Assembly (NCBI GenBank): GCA_902528215.1
Contig: CABZRR010000004.1
Location: 1-64,000 of the forward strand
DNA length: 64,000 bases
Direction: 5' to 3'
From: an uncultured SAR86 cluster bacterium
GTDB taxonomy: Bacteria; Pseudomonadota; Gammaproteobacteria; Magnimaribacterales; D2472
Shown: one piece after another, positions 8,735 through 17,225 of the stretch
How the letters are laid out: every line of letters starts with the position of its first letter
Position numbering within the stretch: position 1 is the stretch's first letter
Made by a program: the position numbers and the translations under genes
Notes under the pieces: model-generated
Database searches by the model: none
What the model was told of the DNA's origin: nothing
Seen by the model: only the letters and a program-made list of their open reading frames with translations

Positions 8735-9250
8735 CTAATTTAGAATAGATTTTGCCCTTATTGTAAGGGATGGAAGTGGATTTTGTGGATCTAATCGAAG
8801 ATAAAATCTTTTTGCCAACTCAGAAAATGGATTTGAAGCAGTTTCTCCCAGACCGCCAACAGAAAAATATAATGATTTAGTAAAAAAAATTCCTTGCTCA
8901 ACTTGAGGTACTTTATTAAAAAAAGTGTTTAACCTTCCAATACTATTAAGCACTCCTTTAAATTTATTTCCAAAATGATACCAACCCCAAAATTGATAGC
9001 CACTTTTTGAAAAATGTAAAAGCTGTTTTCTAGCAACTTTTTTTGGAAAAGCGCCAGCAGGAATAATTGAAATTACATTAGACTGTAATTCAGCAATTTT
9101 TGAATCTAATAAAGATGGTAACTCTTCAACAGATGAAAAAGGGCAAAGTAAACATTCTACCCCTTCCTCAATTTGATAAGACTTAACTTTAGAGAGCCTC
9201 TCCTTTGAGCCAATAATTATGTAGCTAACATCGAGAAGTTCCTTAGACAC
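8735..9250 (-). CDS. Hypothetical protein, possibly related to family 2 glycosyltransferases
   Basis: A 171-residue soluble protein that I do not recognise with certainty. The segment around EQGIFFTKSLYFSVGGL, followed by FSELAKRFY, resembles the acceptor-side end of small GT2-type transferases (a DQGIFVRRxLFExVGGF pattern followed by a Glu and a basic helix). The N-terminal nucleotide-binding part is not convincing: there is no clear DxD. The two cysteines in VECLLCPF are notable. It lies between metY and ccmA on the same strand with 6-base gaps on both sides, so it is probably co-transcribed. No function is assigned. Confidence 0.5.
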   Translation of the reverse strand: MSKELLDVSYIIIGSKERLSKVKSYQIEEGVECLLCPFSSVEELPSLLDSKIAELQSNVISIIPAGAFPKKVARKQLLHFSKSGYQFWGWYHFGNKFKGVLNSIGRLNTFFNKVPQVEQGIFFTKSLYFSVGGLGETASNPFSELAKRFYLRLDPQNPLPSLTIRAKSILN

Positions 9251-9256
9251 ACTGAA

Positions 9257-10555
9257 TTATTCAGACTTTGAGAATGCCTGCTCAATATCTGCAATTATAT
9301 CGTCGATATGTTCAAGCCCAATCGATAGCCTAACATATCCAGGACTTACTCCAGCTGATGTTAACTCCTCTTCATTTAGTTGAGAGTGAGTGGTACTAGC
9401 AGGATGAATTGCTAAGCTCCTTGCATCACCAATATTTGCAACGTGATAGAGCATCTCAAGAGAGTTAATAAACTTTTTACCTGCCTCTAGACCGCCTTTA
9501 ATTTCAAAGCCTAAAAGTCCACCACAGCCATTTGATAGGTATTTGTCAGATCTTTCTTTTGCTAAGCCAGAAGAAGTTCCAGGATAGGCAACTCTCTCAA
9601 CCATTGGATGATTATCGAGATATTCAGCAACTTTTTGCCCGTTAGTAGAATGCTCTCTCATTCTAATATTTAATGTTTCTAAACCTTGAATAAACATAAA
9701 TGCGTTGAATGGACTCATGGCTGCGCCCATATCTCTTAGAAGAGTTGTTCTAGCTTTAAGAATGTATGCTATTGGACCTAAGGGTTTAACTGCATCTGTC
9801 CAAACCACTCCATCATAGTTAGGGTCAGGATTATTGAGCTTTGGCTGTCTCTCCGGATGAGCCTCCCAATCAAAATTACCACCATCAACTATAACTCCAC
9901 CAATTGAAGTTCCATGGCCGCCTATATATTTTGTTGCAGAGTGAACAATTATTGATGCGCCATGATCAAATGGCCTGCATATCAATGGAGCAGCAGTGTT
10001 ATCAACAATCAATGGAATACCAAGAGGTCTTCCAATATCAGCAACCTCTTGCAAGGGAAACACTTGAAAACTTGGATTTGGAAGGACCTCCCCATAATAT
10101 GCTCTGGTTTTATCATCTGTAGCATCAGCAAAATTCTGAGGATCAGATGGATCAACAAATCTTACTTCTATACCCATATCAGAGAAAGGATTTTTAAACT
10201 GATTGTATGTGCCACCGTAAAGTTGCGAGGAGGCAACAAAATTATCGCCGTGACTGCATAAATTTTGAATTGCATAAGCTGATGCACCCTGCCCTGATGC
10301 TAGTCCTAATGCAGCAACTCCTCCCTCAAGTGCAGCAATCCTGTCTTCAAAGACAGCATTTGTAGGATTCATGATTCTTGAGTAAATATTGCCTAATTCA
10401 CCCAATGCAAATAAATTTGCTGCATGATCAGTGCTATCAAATTGATAGCTGGAAGTCATATGAATTGGAACTGTTACTGAATTTGTTGTTTCATCTTTTC
10501 TCCAACCAGTGTGCAATGCAATAGTTGAAGGATTTGTATACTTTTTATCACTCAT
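9257..10555 (-). CDS. metY: O-acetylhomoserine sulfhydrylase (O-acetylhomoserine aminocarboxypropyltransferase)
   Basis: This PLP enzyme joins sulfide (or methanethiol) to O-acetylhomoserine to make homocysteine (or methionine) in the cytoplasm. The 432-residue sequence is full length. The PLP lysine lies in HSATKYIGGHG, the phosphate-binding loop in SGQGASAYAI, and the YSRIMNPTNAVFE and IVDNTAAPLICRPF segments are typical of the MetY branch of the Cys/Met family. An SD-like GGAG lies about 7 bases before the ATG at 10555. The upstream 221-base gap shows no SAM-riboswitch core that I can recognise. Direct sulfhydrylation is common in marine bacteria with reduced sulfur metabolism. Confidence 0.93.
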   Translation of the reverse strand: MSDKKYTNPSTIALHTGWRKDETTNSVTVPIHMTSSYQFDSTDHAANLFALGELGNIYSRIMNPTNAVFEDRIAALEGGVAALGLASGQGASAYAIQNLCSHGDNFVASSQLYGGTYNQFKNPFSDMGIEVRFVDPSDPQNFADATDDKTRAYYGEVLPNPSFQVFPLQEVADIGRPLGIPLIVDNTAAPLICRPFDHGASIIVHSATKYIGGHGTSIGGVIVDGGNFDWEAHPERQPKLNNPDPNYDGVVWTDAVKPLGPIAYILKARTTLLRDMGAAMSPFNAFMFIQGLETLNIRMREHSTNGQKVAEYLDNHPMVERVAYPGTSSGLAKERSDKYLSNGCGGLLGFEIKGGLEAGKKFINSLEMLYHVANIGDARSLAIHPASTTHSQLNEEELTSAGVSPGYVRLSIGLEHIDDIIADIEQAFSKSE

Positions 10556-10776
10556 TAATTTCTCCAGTAGATAGGCCTAAAATGCAATTAAAACATTTTT
10601 TATTAATAACTTATCATTATATTTAAATTTGATAATTAATCTAATGAATTTAATTTCGTAATTAAACTACAAAATAAAATTTCTCAGAATATTAAATATA
10701 CAGCTAGTCTTTATTTGATTGACAATCTAATGGAAATATTTTTCAATGCACTACAGATTTAATTTTGAGGTTAATC

Positions 10777-11184
10777 ATGGCTAAAAAATATGTAAATTTT
10801 AGAGTAGGCGGATCTCCATACAAAGTTACTGACGATTATTCTGTTTGGACTAATGATCTGCTAGGTAAAATAATTGCAAGTAAAACAGTAATTCAACCAG
10901 GTAAATCTACTATCGGCCACAGACTGAGCGATTCAGATGTTGTTTACATAATTGTAAATGGTAGAGGCTTGATGGAAGTTATTGAATATATGAATTCAGA
11001 GGAAGGTCATGGTAGAGATCCAAGCCAGGGAATTGAACATCAAGACTCATTTGAATTAACTGCTGGAGATGTAATTCTTGTCCAGTCAGGTGACTTTGTT
11101 AAAGTCGTTAATGAATCAGAACATGACCAGCTTACTTACCTCAGGGTATTTGATAGAGAAGGTTGGAGAGTTGAGCCTAGTTAG
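10777..11184 (+). CDS. Cupin-domain protein
   Basis: A 135-residue single-domain cupin (double-stranded beta helix). Motif 1 is recognisable around PGKSTIGHRLSDSDVVYIIVNGRG and motif 2 around ELTAGDVILVQSGDFVKVVN. Only one clear motif-1 His is present (GHR), so a metal site may be incomplete. I chose ATG 10777 because GAGG at 10767-10770 sits six bases before it; a TTG at 10765 would place that SD inside the gene. It is convergent with thrS, and the two stops overlap by 8 bases. The substrate is unknown; a sugar-related or metabolite-binding role is only a possibility. Confidence 0.7.
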   Translation: MAKKYVNFRVGGSPYKVTDDYSVWTNDLLGKIIASKTVIQPGKSTIGHRLSDSDVVYIIVNGRGLMEVIEYMNSEEGHGRDPSQGIEHQDSFELTAGDVILVQSGDFVKVVNESEHDQLTYLRVFDREGWRVEPS

Positions 11185-13120
11185 GACTTTTAGATTCTTC
11201 TGATAATTTCGAAACTGCCTCGTCAATAGAGTAAGTATCTGTTTTATTTTCTCTTAAATTACGAATCGAAACTGTCTGAGCAGACATCTCTTCTTTTCCA
11301 ATAACAGCCATAAAAGGTACTTTGGCATTACTGTGCTCTCTGATTTTATAACCTATCTTTTCATTTCTTAAATCTAAATCAACTCGAAGATTAAACTCAT
11401 CAAACTTTTCCTTTAAAGTTTCAGCATACTCGTTTACTTCCTCAGTCACAGTCAAAATGGCTAATTGCGTAGGAGCTAACCAAAGAGGCAATTTACCAGA
11501 ATAGTTTTCAATTAAAATTCCAATGAACCTTTCAAAAGAACCAAGAATTGCTCTATGCATTAATACCGGTCTGTATTTTGAACCATCCTCGCCAATGTAT
11601 TCAGCATCCAGTCTATCTGGAAGATTAAAGTCCGCTTGAAAAGTGCCACATTGCCATTCACGCCCGATTGCATCAGTCAAAACAAAATCAAGTTTTGGTC
11701 CGTAAAAAGCACCGTTCCCAGCTTCTACTTTATAAGGTATGTCCAGTTTTTTTATTGCTGATTCTAAAGCTGCTTCTGCCTTATCCCAAACCTCATCATA
11801 GCCAACTCTTATTTCAGGTCTTGTAGATAATCTAATATCAAAAGATTCAAAACCAAGCTCACTGTAAATTTGTGACAATAAAGATATAAAATCGGCAGTT
11901 TCACTTTCTATTTGGTCCTCAGTACAAAAAATGTGTCCATCGTCTTGAGTAAAACCTCTAACTCTCATTAAACCATGCATTGTTCCTGAGGCCTCATACC
12001 TATGACAAGATCCAAACTCGGCAAGTCTAACAGGAAGATCTCTATAAGATTTTATGCCTTGATTGTAAATCTGAACATGGCAAGGACAATTCATTGGCTT
12101 AAGAGCATTCACCCTCTTTTCATTCGCATGCTCCTCATCAATTTCGGTAATGAACATATTTTCACGATACTTTTCCCAGTGACCAGAAGATTCCCATAGC
12201 TTTCGATCGACAACCATTGGAGTATTTATCTCTTGATAGCCATTAGCAATTTGCTTTTTACGAACGTAATTTTGCAATGTAATGTATATAGACCAGCCTT
12301 TTGCATGCCAAAAAACCATTCCAGGAGCTTCTTCCTGCAAATGAAATAAATCCATCTCTTTTGCAAGTTTACGATGATCACGCTTTTCAGCCTCCTCAAT
12401 AAGAGTTAAGTGTTTTTTAAGATCTTTTGCATTTTTCCATGCAGTCCCATAAACTCTTGAAAGCATTTCATTTCTTGAATCACCTTTCCAATAAGCGCCA
12501 GAAATTTTGGTAAGTTTAAAAGCTCCAACCTTATCCAAACTAGGCAAATGAGGTCCTCGACATAAATCTATAAAGCCTGTATCACCTTGGCTATAGATTT
12601 GAAAGCTATCTTCTTGATTAGATTCTTCAATTATCTTGACTTTATATTCTTCATTTATGTCTGCAAAGCTCTTAATCGCATCCTTCTTTGAATGAAATGT
12701 TTTTATTATTTCAGATTTTGAAGCAACAATTTTTTCCATTTCCTTTTCAATTTTCGGCAAATCGTCTATAGATACTCTTTCCTCAGATAAGAAATCATAA
12801 TAAAACCCATTTTCAATTGTTGGTCCTATTGCCAACTTTGCTTTTGGGTATAAATTTTTAATAGCGCGCGCCAGAACATGCGCTGCAACTGTATGACGCA
12901 TAATTTCTAGACCTTCATCTGAATCAAGTGTATATATAAAAATATCTGCGTCCTGATTGACAGTATCACTCAAATCCCTTTGATTGCCATTGACGCTGAA
13001 TGCAATAGCTGCTTTGGCAAGTCCTGCCCCAATCATGCTCACAATCTCGTGACCGCTTACACCAACAGGAGCTTGTTTCTGAGATCCATCAGGAAGTGTG
13101 ATTGTTATTTCTTTGCTCAT
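11177..13120 (-). CDS. thrS: Threonyl-tRNA synthetase
   Basis: It charges tRNA-Thr. The 647-residue protein has an N-terminal TGS domain (about 1-62), the editing domain (about 65-225), the class II catalytic core (PMNCPCHVQIY, motif 2 FGSCHRYEASGTMHGLMRVRG in two pieces, motif 3 LHRAILGSFERF-type MHRAILGSFERFIG) and a C-terminal anticodon-binding domain. Zinc ligands are in the PMNCPCH region and later His residues. The editing motif reads RHTVAAH, one residue longer between the two histidines than the HxxxH of E. coli. The usual infC-rpmI-rplT partners are not beside it. The promoter must lie in the 122-base gap shared with the divergent gene at 13243. Confidence 0.97.
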   Translation of the reverse strand: MSKEITITLPDGSQKQAPVGVSGHEIVSMIGAGLAKAAIAFSVNGNQRDLSDTVNQDADIFIYTLDSDEGLEIMRHTVAAHVLARAIKNLYPKAKLAIGPTIENGFYYDFLSEERVSIDDLPKIEKEMEKIVASKSEIIKTFHSKKDAIKSFADINEEYKVKIIEESNQEDSFQIYSQGDTGFIDLCRGPHLPSLDKVGAFKLTKISGAYWKGDSRNEMLSRVYGTAWKNAKDLKKHLTLIEEAEKRDHRKLAKEMDLFHLQEEAPGMVFWHAKGWSIYITLQNYVRKKQIANGYQEINTPMVVDRKLWESSGHWEKYRENMFITEIDEEHANEKRVNALKPMNCPCHVQIYNQGIKSYRDLPVRLAEFGSCHRYEASGTMHGLMRVRGFTQDDGHIFCTEDQIESETADFISLLSQIYSELGFESFDIRLSTRPEIRVGYDEVWDKAEAALESAIKKLDIPYKVEAGNGAFYGPKLDFVLTDAIGREWQCGTFQADFNLPDRLDAEYIGEDGSKYRPVLMHRAILGSFERFIGILIENYSGKLPLWLAPTQLAILTVTEEVNEYAETLKEKFDEFNLRVDLDLRNEKIGYKIREHSNAKVPFMAVIGKEEMSAQTVSIRNLRENKTDTYSIDEAVSKLSEESKSPN

Positions 13121-13242
13121 GGTAATAGCCCTTGCGCACTATTCTAATATTTTTAAACTTAAAGGTATATTTTAACTGTAACTTTTCATTACTGTGGCTT
13201 TAATTTAATATGTTGAAATTAGAAAATTTAGGAGAAAATCTC

Positions 13243-13536
13243 ATGACAGTTAGTGTTTTATTAGAAGGAACTTTAAAAGAGGGTCTAGCGGATCAATTTG
13301 AAGAAATTTGTACTGATGCATTCAAAGTGACTCGTGCTTTTGATGGTTGTCAAAATATTAATTTAACTTTTAATCTGGAAAATAAGCATAATTATGTTCT
13401 TACGGAAGTGTGGGATTCAAAAGAGCATTATGAAAAATATCTTGCTTTTAGAACTGAAGACGGAACTATTGCTGCTGTTACTGAAATGTGCTCAGAAGGT
13501 CCAGTAATAAGAATATTTGATATAACTAACGCTTAA
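13243..13536 (+). CDS. Antibiotic-biosynthesis-monooxygenase (ABM) domain protein
   Basis: A 97-residue ferredoxin-like (dimeric alpha/beta barrel) protein. The arrangement VSVLLEGTLKEGLAD, then TRAFDGCQNINLTF and VLTEVWDSKEHYEKYLAFR is the usual ABM/YgiN pattern with its W-x-S-x-E-H-x-x-Y segment. I set the start at ATG 13243 because AGGAG stands 8 bases upstream; the earlier in-frame ATG at 13210 has no such site. Such proteins are small quinone- or flavin-linked monooxygenases or sensors; the substrate is not predictable. The gene ends 6 bases before tRNA-Arg. Confidence 0.72.
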   Translation: MTVSVLLEGTLKEGLADQFEEICTDAFKVTRAFDGCQNINLTFNLENKHNYVLTEVWDSKEHYEKYLAFRTEDGTIAAVTEMCSEGPVIRIFDITNA

Positions 13537-13542
13537 AAAACT

Positions 13543-13617
13543 GCCTTCTTAGTTAAACGGATATAACAACTCCCTCCTAAGGAGTAGTTCTAGGTTCGAT
13601 TCCTGGAGAGGGCACCA
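13543..13617 (+). tRNA. tRNA-Arg (anticodon CCU)
   Basis: A 75-base cloverleaf. The acceptor stem GCCUUCU pairs with AGAGGGC and contains one G-U pair. The D stem is GUUA/UAAC and the T arm carries the TTCGATT loop. The anticodon stem ACUCC/GGAGU holds loop CUCCUAA, anticodon CCU, reading AGG codons. The 3' CCA is encoded. It lies between the ABM gene and the CPBP gene on the same strand. Confidence 0.93.
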
Positions 13618-13622
13618 TAAAT

Positions 13623-14198
13623 TTGAAAAGAAAACTGCAACGTCCAGCAAGAGACCAAAACTCTCTCATAGTTTCATTTCATCAAGTAATAACTCGTCAT
13701 TTAATAACCATGTCGCTCATAGCAGGAGCTTGCATTTTGTTATCCATTGATTTGATTGCAAGCAGCGTCTATTTAGAACCACTTAAATCTTCTCCTATTT
13801 TTTATTTATTTGTTCTATCTGCTCTGTTATTTTTTTTTATTTTCTTCTATTTAGTCAAAGGGCATAAAATTGAACGAATTCATTTAGCTTGGTTAACTTA
13901 CCTGCTATTAATTTCTATAGTTGAGGAATTTGCTTTCAGGATGCTATTACCATTTTTGTTAAGTGGTGCATTTGGGATGATGGCTGCGGTTCTGTTTAGT
14001 AATTTTCTTTTTGCAAGCATTCATTATATGACACTGCGCTGGAAATTTATAAATTGTTTTTTTGCTTTTGTCGGTGGACTAGGACTAAGCAAGTTACTAG
14101 AAAGCAATGGAGATATAACTATTCTTATTTTGGTACATTACTTTTTCACTTTTCTTAATACCCCTCTTCCTCCAGAGCGAAGATATTTAAGTTTATAA
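13623..14198 (+). CDS. CPBP family intramembrane metalloprotease (CAAX protease-like)
   Basis: CPBP proteins are membrane-embedded proteases or membrane factors (Rce1/Abi type). The 191-residue sequence has about five or six membrane segments and the three family motifs: VEEFAFR (the EExxxR motif), FASIHY (His) and ILVHYFFTFLN (His and the trailing Asn). The assigned start is a TTG at 13623, six bases beyond the tRNA; the only candidate SD (GGAGAGGG) lies inside the 3' acceptor strand of that tRNA. An ATG at 13710 would remove the first 29 residues. The substrate is unknown. Confidence 0.78.
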   Translation: MKRKLQRPARDQNSLIVSFHQVITRHLITMSLIAGACILLSIDLIASSVYLEPLKSSPIFYLFVLSALLFFFIFFYLVKGHKIERIHLAWLTYLLLISIVEEFAFRMLLPFLLSGAFGMMAAVLFSNFLFASIHYMTLRWKFINCFFAFVGGLGLSKLLESNGDITILILVHYFFTFLNTPLPPERRYLSL

Positions 14199-14257
14199 GT
14201 AATTTAATCTTATTTAGGCCTGATATAAATATCATAGGTGATAACCAGCATTTTAGT

Positions 14258-15232
14258 TTATTCTGAATAAAGATTTATTACTCTATCCCTATTCTTAATA
14301 TTTTTAATATTCTGAAAAAATAACTCAAATGCTCGGCCTAAAGATAATAATGAATGAGCTGAGTCGTGAGCTGAAATAAAACAATTTTTGGCCATCCAAA
14401 GAGAAGAATTAGTATCTAGAGGTTCAATCTTGGTGGTGTCTAAAGCTGCAGCGGCAATTTTTCCTTTATTCAATGCATCCGCTAAATCAACCTCATTAAT
14501 TGCAGTCCCTCGACCCACATTAATTATCATGGCAGAGGTATTAAGTTTTTCTAAAATATCTGCATTTATAAAGTCTCTTGTTTGAGGGCTATCTGGTAAT
14601 GCAAGTACCAAGTAATCAATTAAAGGCAGTAATTCCTCAAACCGATCCAACCCCAATACTTCATCAGCATACTCATCATCTTGCGGATTACGTCTGATTC
14701 CAGTTACCCTCATTCCAAAAGCTTTGCCTAACTTTGCAACCTGGCTACCAATGCCCCCATAGCCAAGAATCACTAGGGTTTTGTTAGTAAGCTCGCCATC
14801 TCCTGCTATAGGAGCCCAGTTTTTTGATTGCTGATATTCAATGTGATGATCGATTCTTTTGTTCCATCTTAGAATTTGTGAAAAAACATAATGGGCAATT
14901 GGAATGGCATAAACACTGCTCGCATTGGCAATGTGAACATTTTCAATTTTTAAAATGTTTTGTAGTATTGGTGCGTCCATGCCAGCAAAGCCACTTTGAA
15001 GAAATTTCATTCTTTTGGCCAAGCTCAATAATGCATCATGAATATCAGGGTTATCTCTAGCAGCAAACAAAAATTGATAACACATGAATAAAGCATCTGA
15101 TTCTGGGATAGTTTCCCAATCTGGATTAGTGCAGTCTCGGGGATTCAGTGCGATAATTTCCATTGAGGGATCAAACGCAAGCAACTCAGACTTATATAAT
15201 TTATTATTATCTTGAGAAATAACAATTCTCAT
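14258..15232 (-). CDS. D-isomer-specific 2-hydroxyacid dehydrogenase family protein
   Basis: An NAD(P)-dependent oxidoreductase of the D-2-hydroxyacid dehydrogenase family, 324 residues. The Rossmann motif is GYGGIGSQVAKLGKAFGM. The catalytic triad positions are an Arg in the MIINVGRGTAINE segment, the Glu of the KIEPLDTNSSLW region and a His in FISAHDSAHSL. It is the last gene of the 21 kb minus-strand cluster and overlaps the acyl-CoA ligase gene by four bases (15229-15232). That coupling suggests a job in the same pathway, possibly reduction of a keto acid intermediate, but the substrate is not known. A weak inverted repeat (TGATAT-AA-ATATCA, 14221-14234) follows the stop. Confidence 0.85.
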   Translation of the reverse strand: MRIVISQDNNKLYKSELLAFDPSMEIIALNPRDCTNPDWETIPESDALFMCYQFLFAARDNPDIHDALLSLAKRMKFLQSGFAGMDAPILQNILKIENVHIANASSVYAIPIAHYVFSQILRWNKRIDHHIEYQQSKNWAPIAGDGELTNKTLVILGYGGIGSQVAKLGKAFGMRVTGIRRNPQDDEYADEVLGLDRFEELLPLIDYLVLALPDSPQTRDFINADILEKLNTSAMIINVGRGTAINEVDLADALNKGKIAAAALDTTKIEPLDTNSSLWMAKNCFISAHDSAHSLLSLGRAFELFFQNIKNIKNRDRVINLYSE

Positions 15233-16791
15233 GAATCATCCTTTAAAAGGTATTTCATAATTTTTCCTGCAGCATTTGTTGGTAACTCCTGCACGAACTC
15301 TATGATCCTTGGGACCTTATAATTTGCCATATTTTCTTTTGACCACTTAATAAGGCTATCAGAATTTAAATCTTGATCAGGTTTTAAGACAACAAATGCC
15401 TTAGCAACTTCTCCCATTCTTTCATCCTCAATCCCAATAACAGCCGCTTGCGAAATTGAAGGATGATCACATAGAATATTTTCAATTTCAGCTGGATAAG
15501 CATTGAAACCACCAACAATAAACATATCCTTACATCTGTCGGTAATTTTTATATACCCATTTTCGTCAAGTATTCCTATATCCCCTGTATGCAGCCAACC
15601 GTCATCATCTATTGCTTCTTGAGTCGCCTCAGGATTATTAAAATATCCTTGAGTGATGTTGTAACCTCTTACTAAAATCTCTCCAGGTTTGCCAGCTGGA
15701 ATATCTTGACCATCTTGATTAACACATTTAACTTCTACATCTGCAATAGCAAAGCCTGAAGTTGTTGCAATAGTCTCATAATCATCATCAGGCGTGCACA
15801 TAGTTACCACGCCAGTACTTTCTGTAAGCCCATAGGCTGTTATAACAGTGTCAAAACCTAATTTTTCTTTCATATCTTTAATTAACTGAACAGGGATTGA
15901 TGCTGCCCCAGTGACTCCTAATCTCAATGAAGATATATCCATTGTTTCTATTAAATTGCTTGTAAGAATAGATTGATAGAGAGTTGGTGGACCAGGAAGC
16001 ATCGAGATTTTTTCTTTATTAATCATCTCAATGATCTTATCTGCATCAAAAACAGGACATGGATATGCAGTGGCACCTCTCATAATAGACGCAAGCCAAC
16101 CAGCCTTGTAGCCAAAAGTATGAAAAAAAGGATTAACAATTAAATACTGATCTTTTTCATTCAAGCCAATATAAGATGACCAATAATCAAAAACTTTAAT
16201 ATTTTGTAAATGAGTCGAAATTACCCCTTTGGGTTTACCAGTCGTACCGGAGGTAAATATTATATCAGCCATATCTGATTCTTTGATTTCAGGAAATTTA
16301 GCCTCTAACGCATCCTCTTTTAAGCTCTCGATAGATTTAATGTCACTAAGATCATTTTCATCAAATGAAATTTGATGTTGAAGATGAGGCAGTTCTTCGT
16401 TTTCCAATAATTTAAAGTAATTGGTTCCAAGAAAAGTTTTAACACTAAATAAAATTTTGGCCTCTGCATTATTTAGTATATATGCCGCCTCTTTGCCTTT
16501 CATTCTTGTGTTTATAGGTACTAAAACTCCTCCTGCCTTGTGTATTGAAATGCCTGCAAGAACCCAATCATTCATATTTGGGGCCCAAATAGCTACACGA
16601 TCTCCAGGCATAATGCCTAAATTTATAATGTGGGATGCAATGTTGGTTGATAATTTATCTAAATCTGAAAAAGTTAATGTTTCATCATCAGAAATCAATG
16701 CAGGCTTAGAAGAATAGTTCTTGGCTTGATGCCTAATAAGGTCAGGAATAGTAAGTTTTGTCAATGATTTCAATCTAGTATCCTCGCCCAT
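15229..16791 (-). CDS. fadD3: Acyl-CoA ligase, FadD3-like (C/D-ring steroid fragment activation)
   Basis: An adenylate-forming ligase of 520 residues. The ATP loop FTSGTTGKPKGV, the YGLTEST motif, the GWLHTGDIG motif and the C-terminal catalytic Lys in PTNAAGKIMKYLL are all present. The segment NPFFHTFGYKAGWLASIMRG is of the type found in FadD3, which in mycobacteria attaches CoA to the HIP propanoate side chain left after rings A and B are removed. That role fits the neighbours (ipdA, ipdB, ipdC, echA20, ipdF). The start at 16791 overlaps the regulator upstream by 22 bases. Ligase is certain; the HIP substrate is inferred. Confidence 0.8.
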   Translation of the reverse strand: MGEDTRLKSLTKLTIPDLIRHQAKNYSSKPALISDDETLTFSDLDKLSTNIASHIINLGIMPGDRVAIWAPNMNDWVLAGISIHKAGGVLVPINTRMKGKEAAYILNNAEAKILFSVKTFLGTNYFKLLENEELPHLQHQISFDENDLSDIKSIESLKEDALEAKFPEIKESDMADIIFTSGTTGKPKGVISTHLQNIKVFDYWSSYIGLNEKDQYLIVNPFFHTFGYKAGWLASIMRGATAYPCPVFDADKIIEMINKEKISMLPGPPTLYQSILTSNLIETMDISSLRLGVTGAASIPVQLIKDMKEKLGFDTVITAYGLTESTGVVTMCTPDDDYETIATTSGFAIADVEVKCVNQDGQDIPAGKPGEILVRGYNITQGYFNNPEATQEAIDDDGWLHTGDIGILDENGYIKITDRCKDMFIVGGFNAYPAEIENILCDHPSISQAAVIGIEDERMGEVAKAFVVLKPDQDLNSDSLIKWSKENMANYKVPRIIEFVQELPTNAAGKIMKYLLKDDS

Positions 16792-17225
16792 CGATAATCA
16801 TATTTGTAATATTTTAATCCAATAGAGGATTCTGAAAATCTTACACCGGGCAAAGAAGAAATCTCTTCATATAGTACTTTTGAAAGCTTGGTGACATCCT
16901 CTGCAAGAATAAAAACCATTAGGTCATGACGGCCCAATAAAGTTGAAACAAACCTTACTTCTTTCATTTTTGAAAGAGCTTTTGCAACTGAATCTTTGGA
17001 GCGCGTTTCAACATCCAAACCAACAAAAGCCAAAGAAGGATTTTCTAAACGGTTAATGTTATTGATTACAGAAATTTTTATTACCTTATTTTGAATGAGT
17101 TTTTGAATTCTATTTCTAACAGTGCCCTCTGTAACTCCAATTACTTTCGCCATTTGATTATTTGACATTCTTGCATCTGCACCTAGCAATTGAACGATTT
17201 TTTTATCAGTTTGGTCAAGCTTCAT
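16770..17225 (-). CDS. Lrp/AsnC family transcriptional regulator (second of a tandem pair)
   Basis: A 151-residue regulator: an N-terminal winged HTH (KLDQTDKKIVQLLGADARMS through VIGVTEGTVRNRIQKL) and a C-terminal RAM ligand-binding domain (VRFVSTLLGRHDLMVFILA). Length is normal for the family. I prefer ATG 17225, which begins MKLDQTDKK and overlaps the upstream regulator by 11 bases; a start at 17264 adds 13 residues without HTH similarity. Placement inside the catabolic cluster, between the ligase and the Rieske genes, suggests it controls these genes, perhaps by sensing a pathway acid or CoA ester. The ligand is unknown. Confidence 0.88.
   Translation of the reverse strand: MKLDQTDKKIVQLLGADARMSNNQMAKVIGVTEGTVRNRIQKLIQNKVIKISVINNINRLENPSLAFVGLDVETRSKDSVAKALSKMKEVRFVSTLLGRHDLMVFILAEDVTKLSKVLYEEISSLPGVRFSESSIGLKYYKYDYRWARILD

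Noticed and set aside
2595-9250. Unusual cytochrome maturation system
   Set aside because: Once the small ccmD is included, gene content and order (ccmABCDEFGH plus a CcmI-like gene) are the standard system I; only the CcmI-like protein is divergent.
10556-10776. Possible SAM riboswitch in front of metY
   Set aside because: I could not find a SAM-I, SAM-II or SAM/SAH core in the minus-strand leader; it is plain AT-rich sequence with an SD.
14221-14234. TGATAT-AA-ATATCA inverted repeat as a bidirectional terminator
   Set aside because: The stem is all A/T except one G-C pair and no T tract follows; a chance palindrome in AT-rich DNA is as likely.
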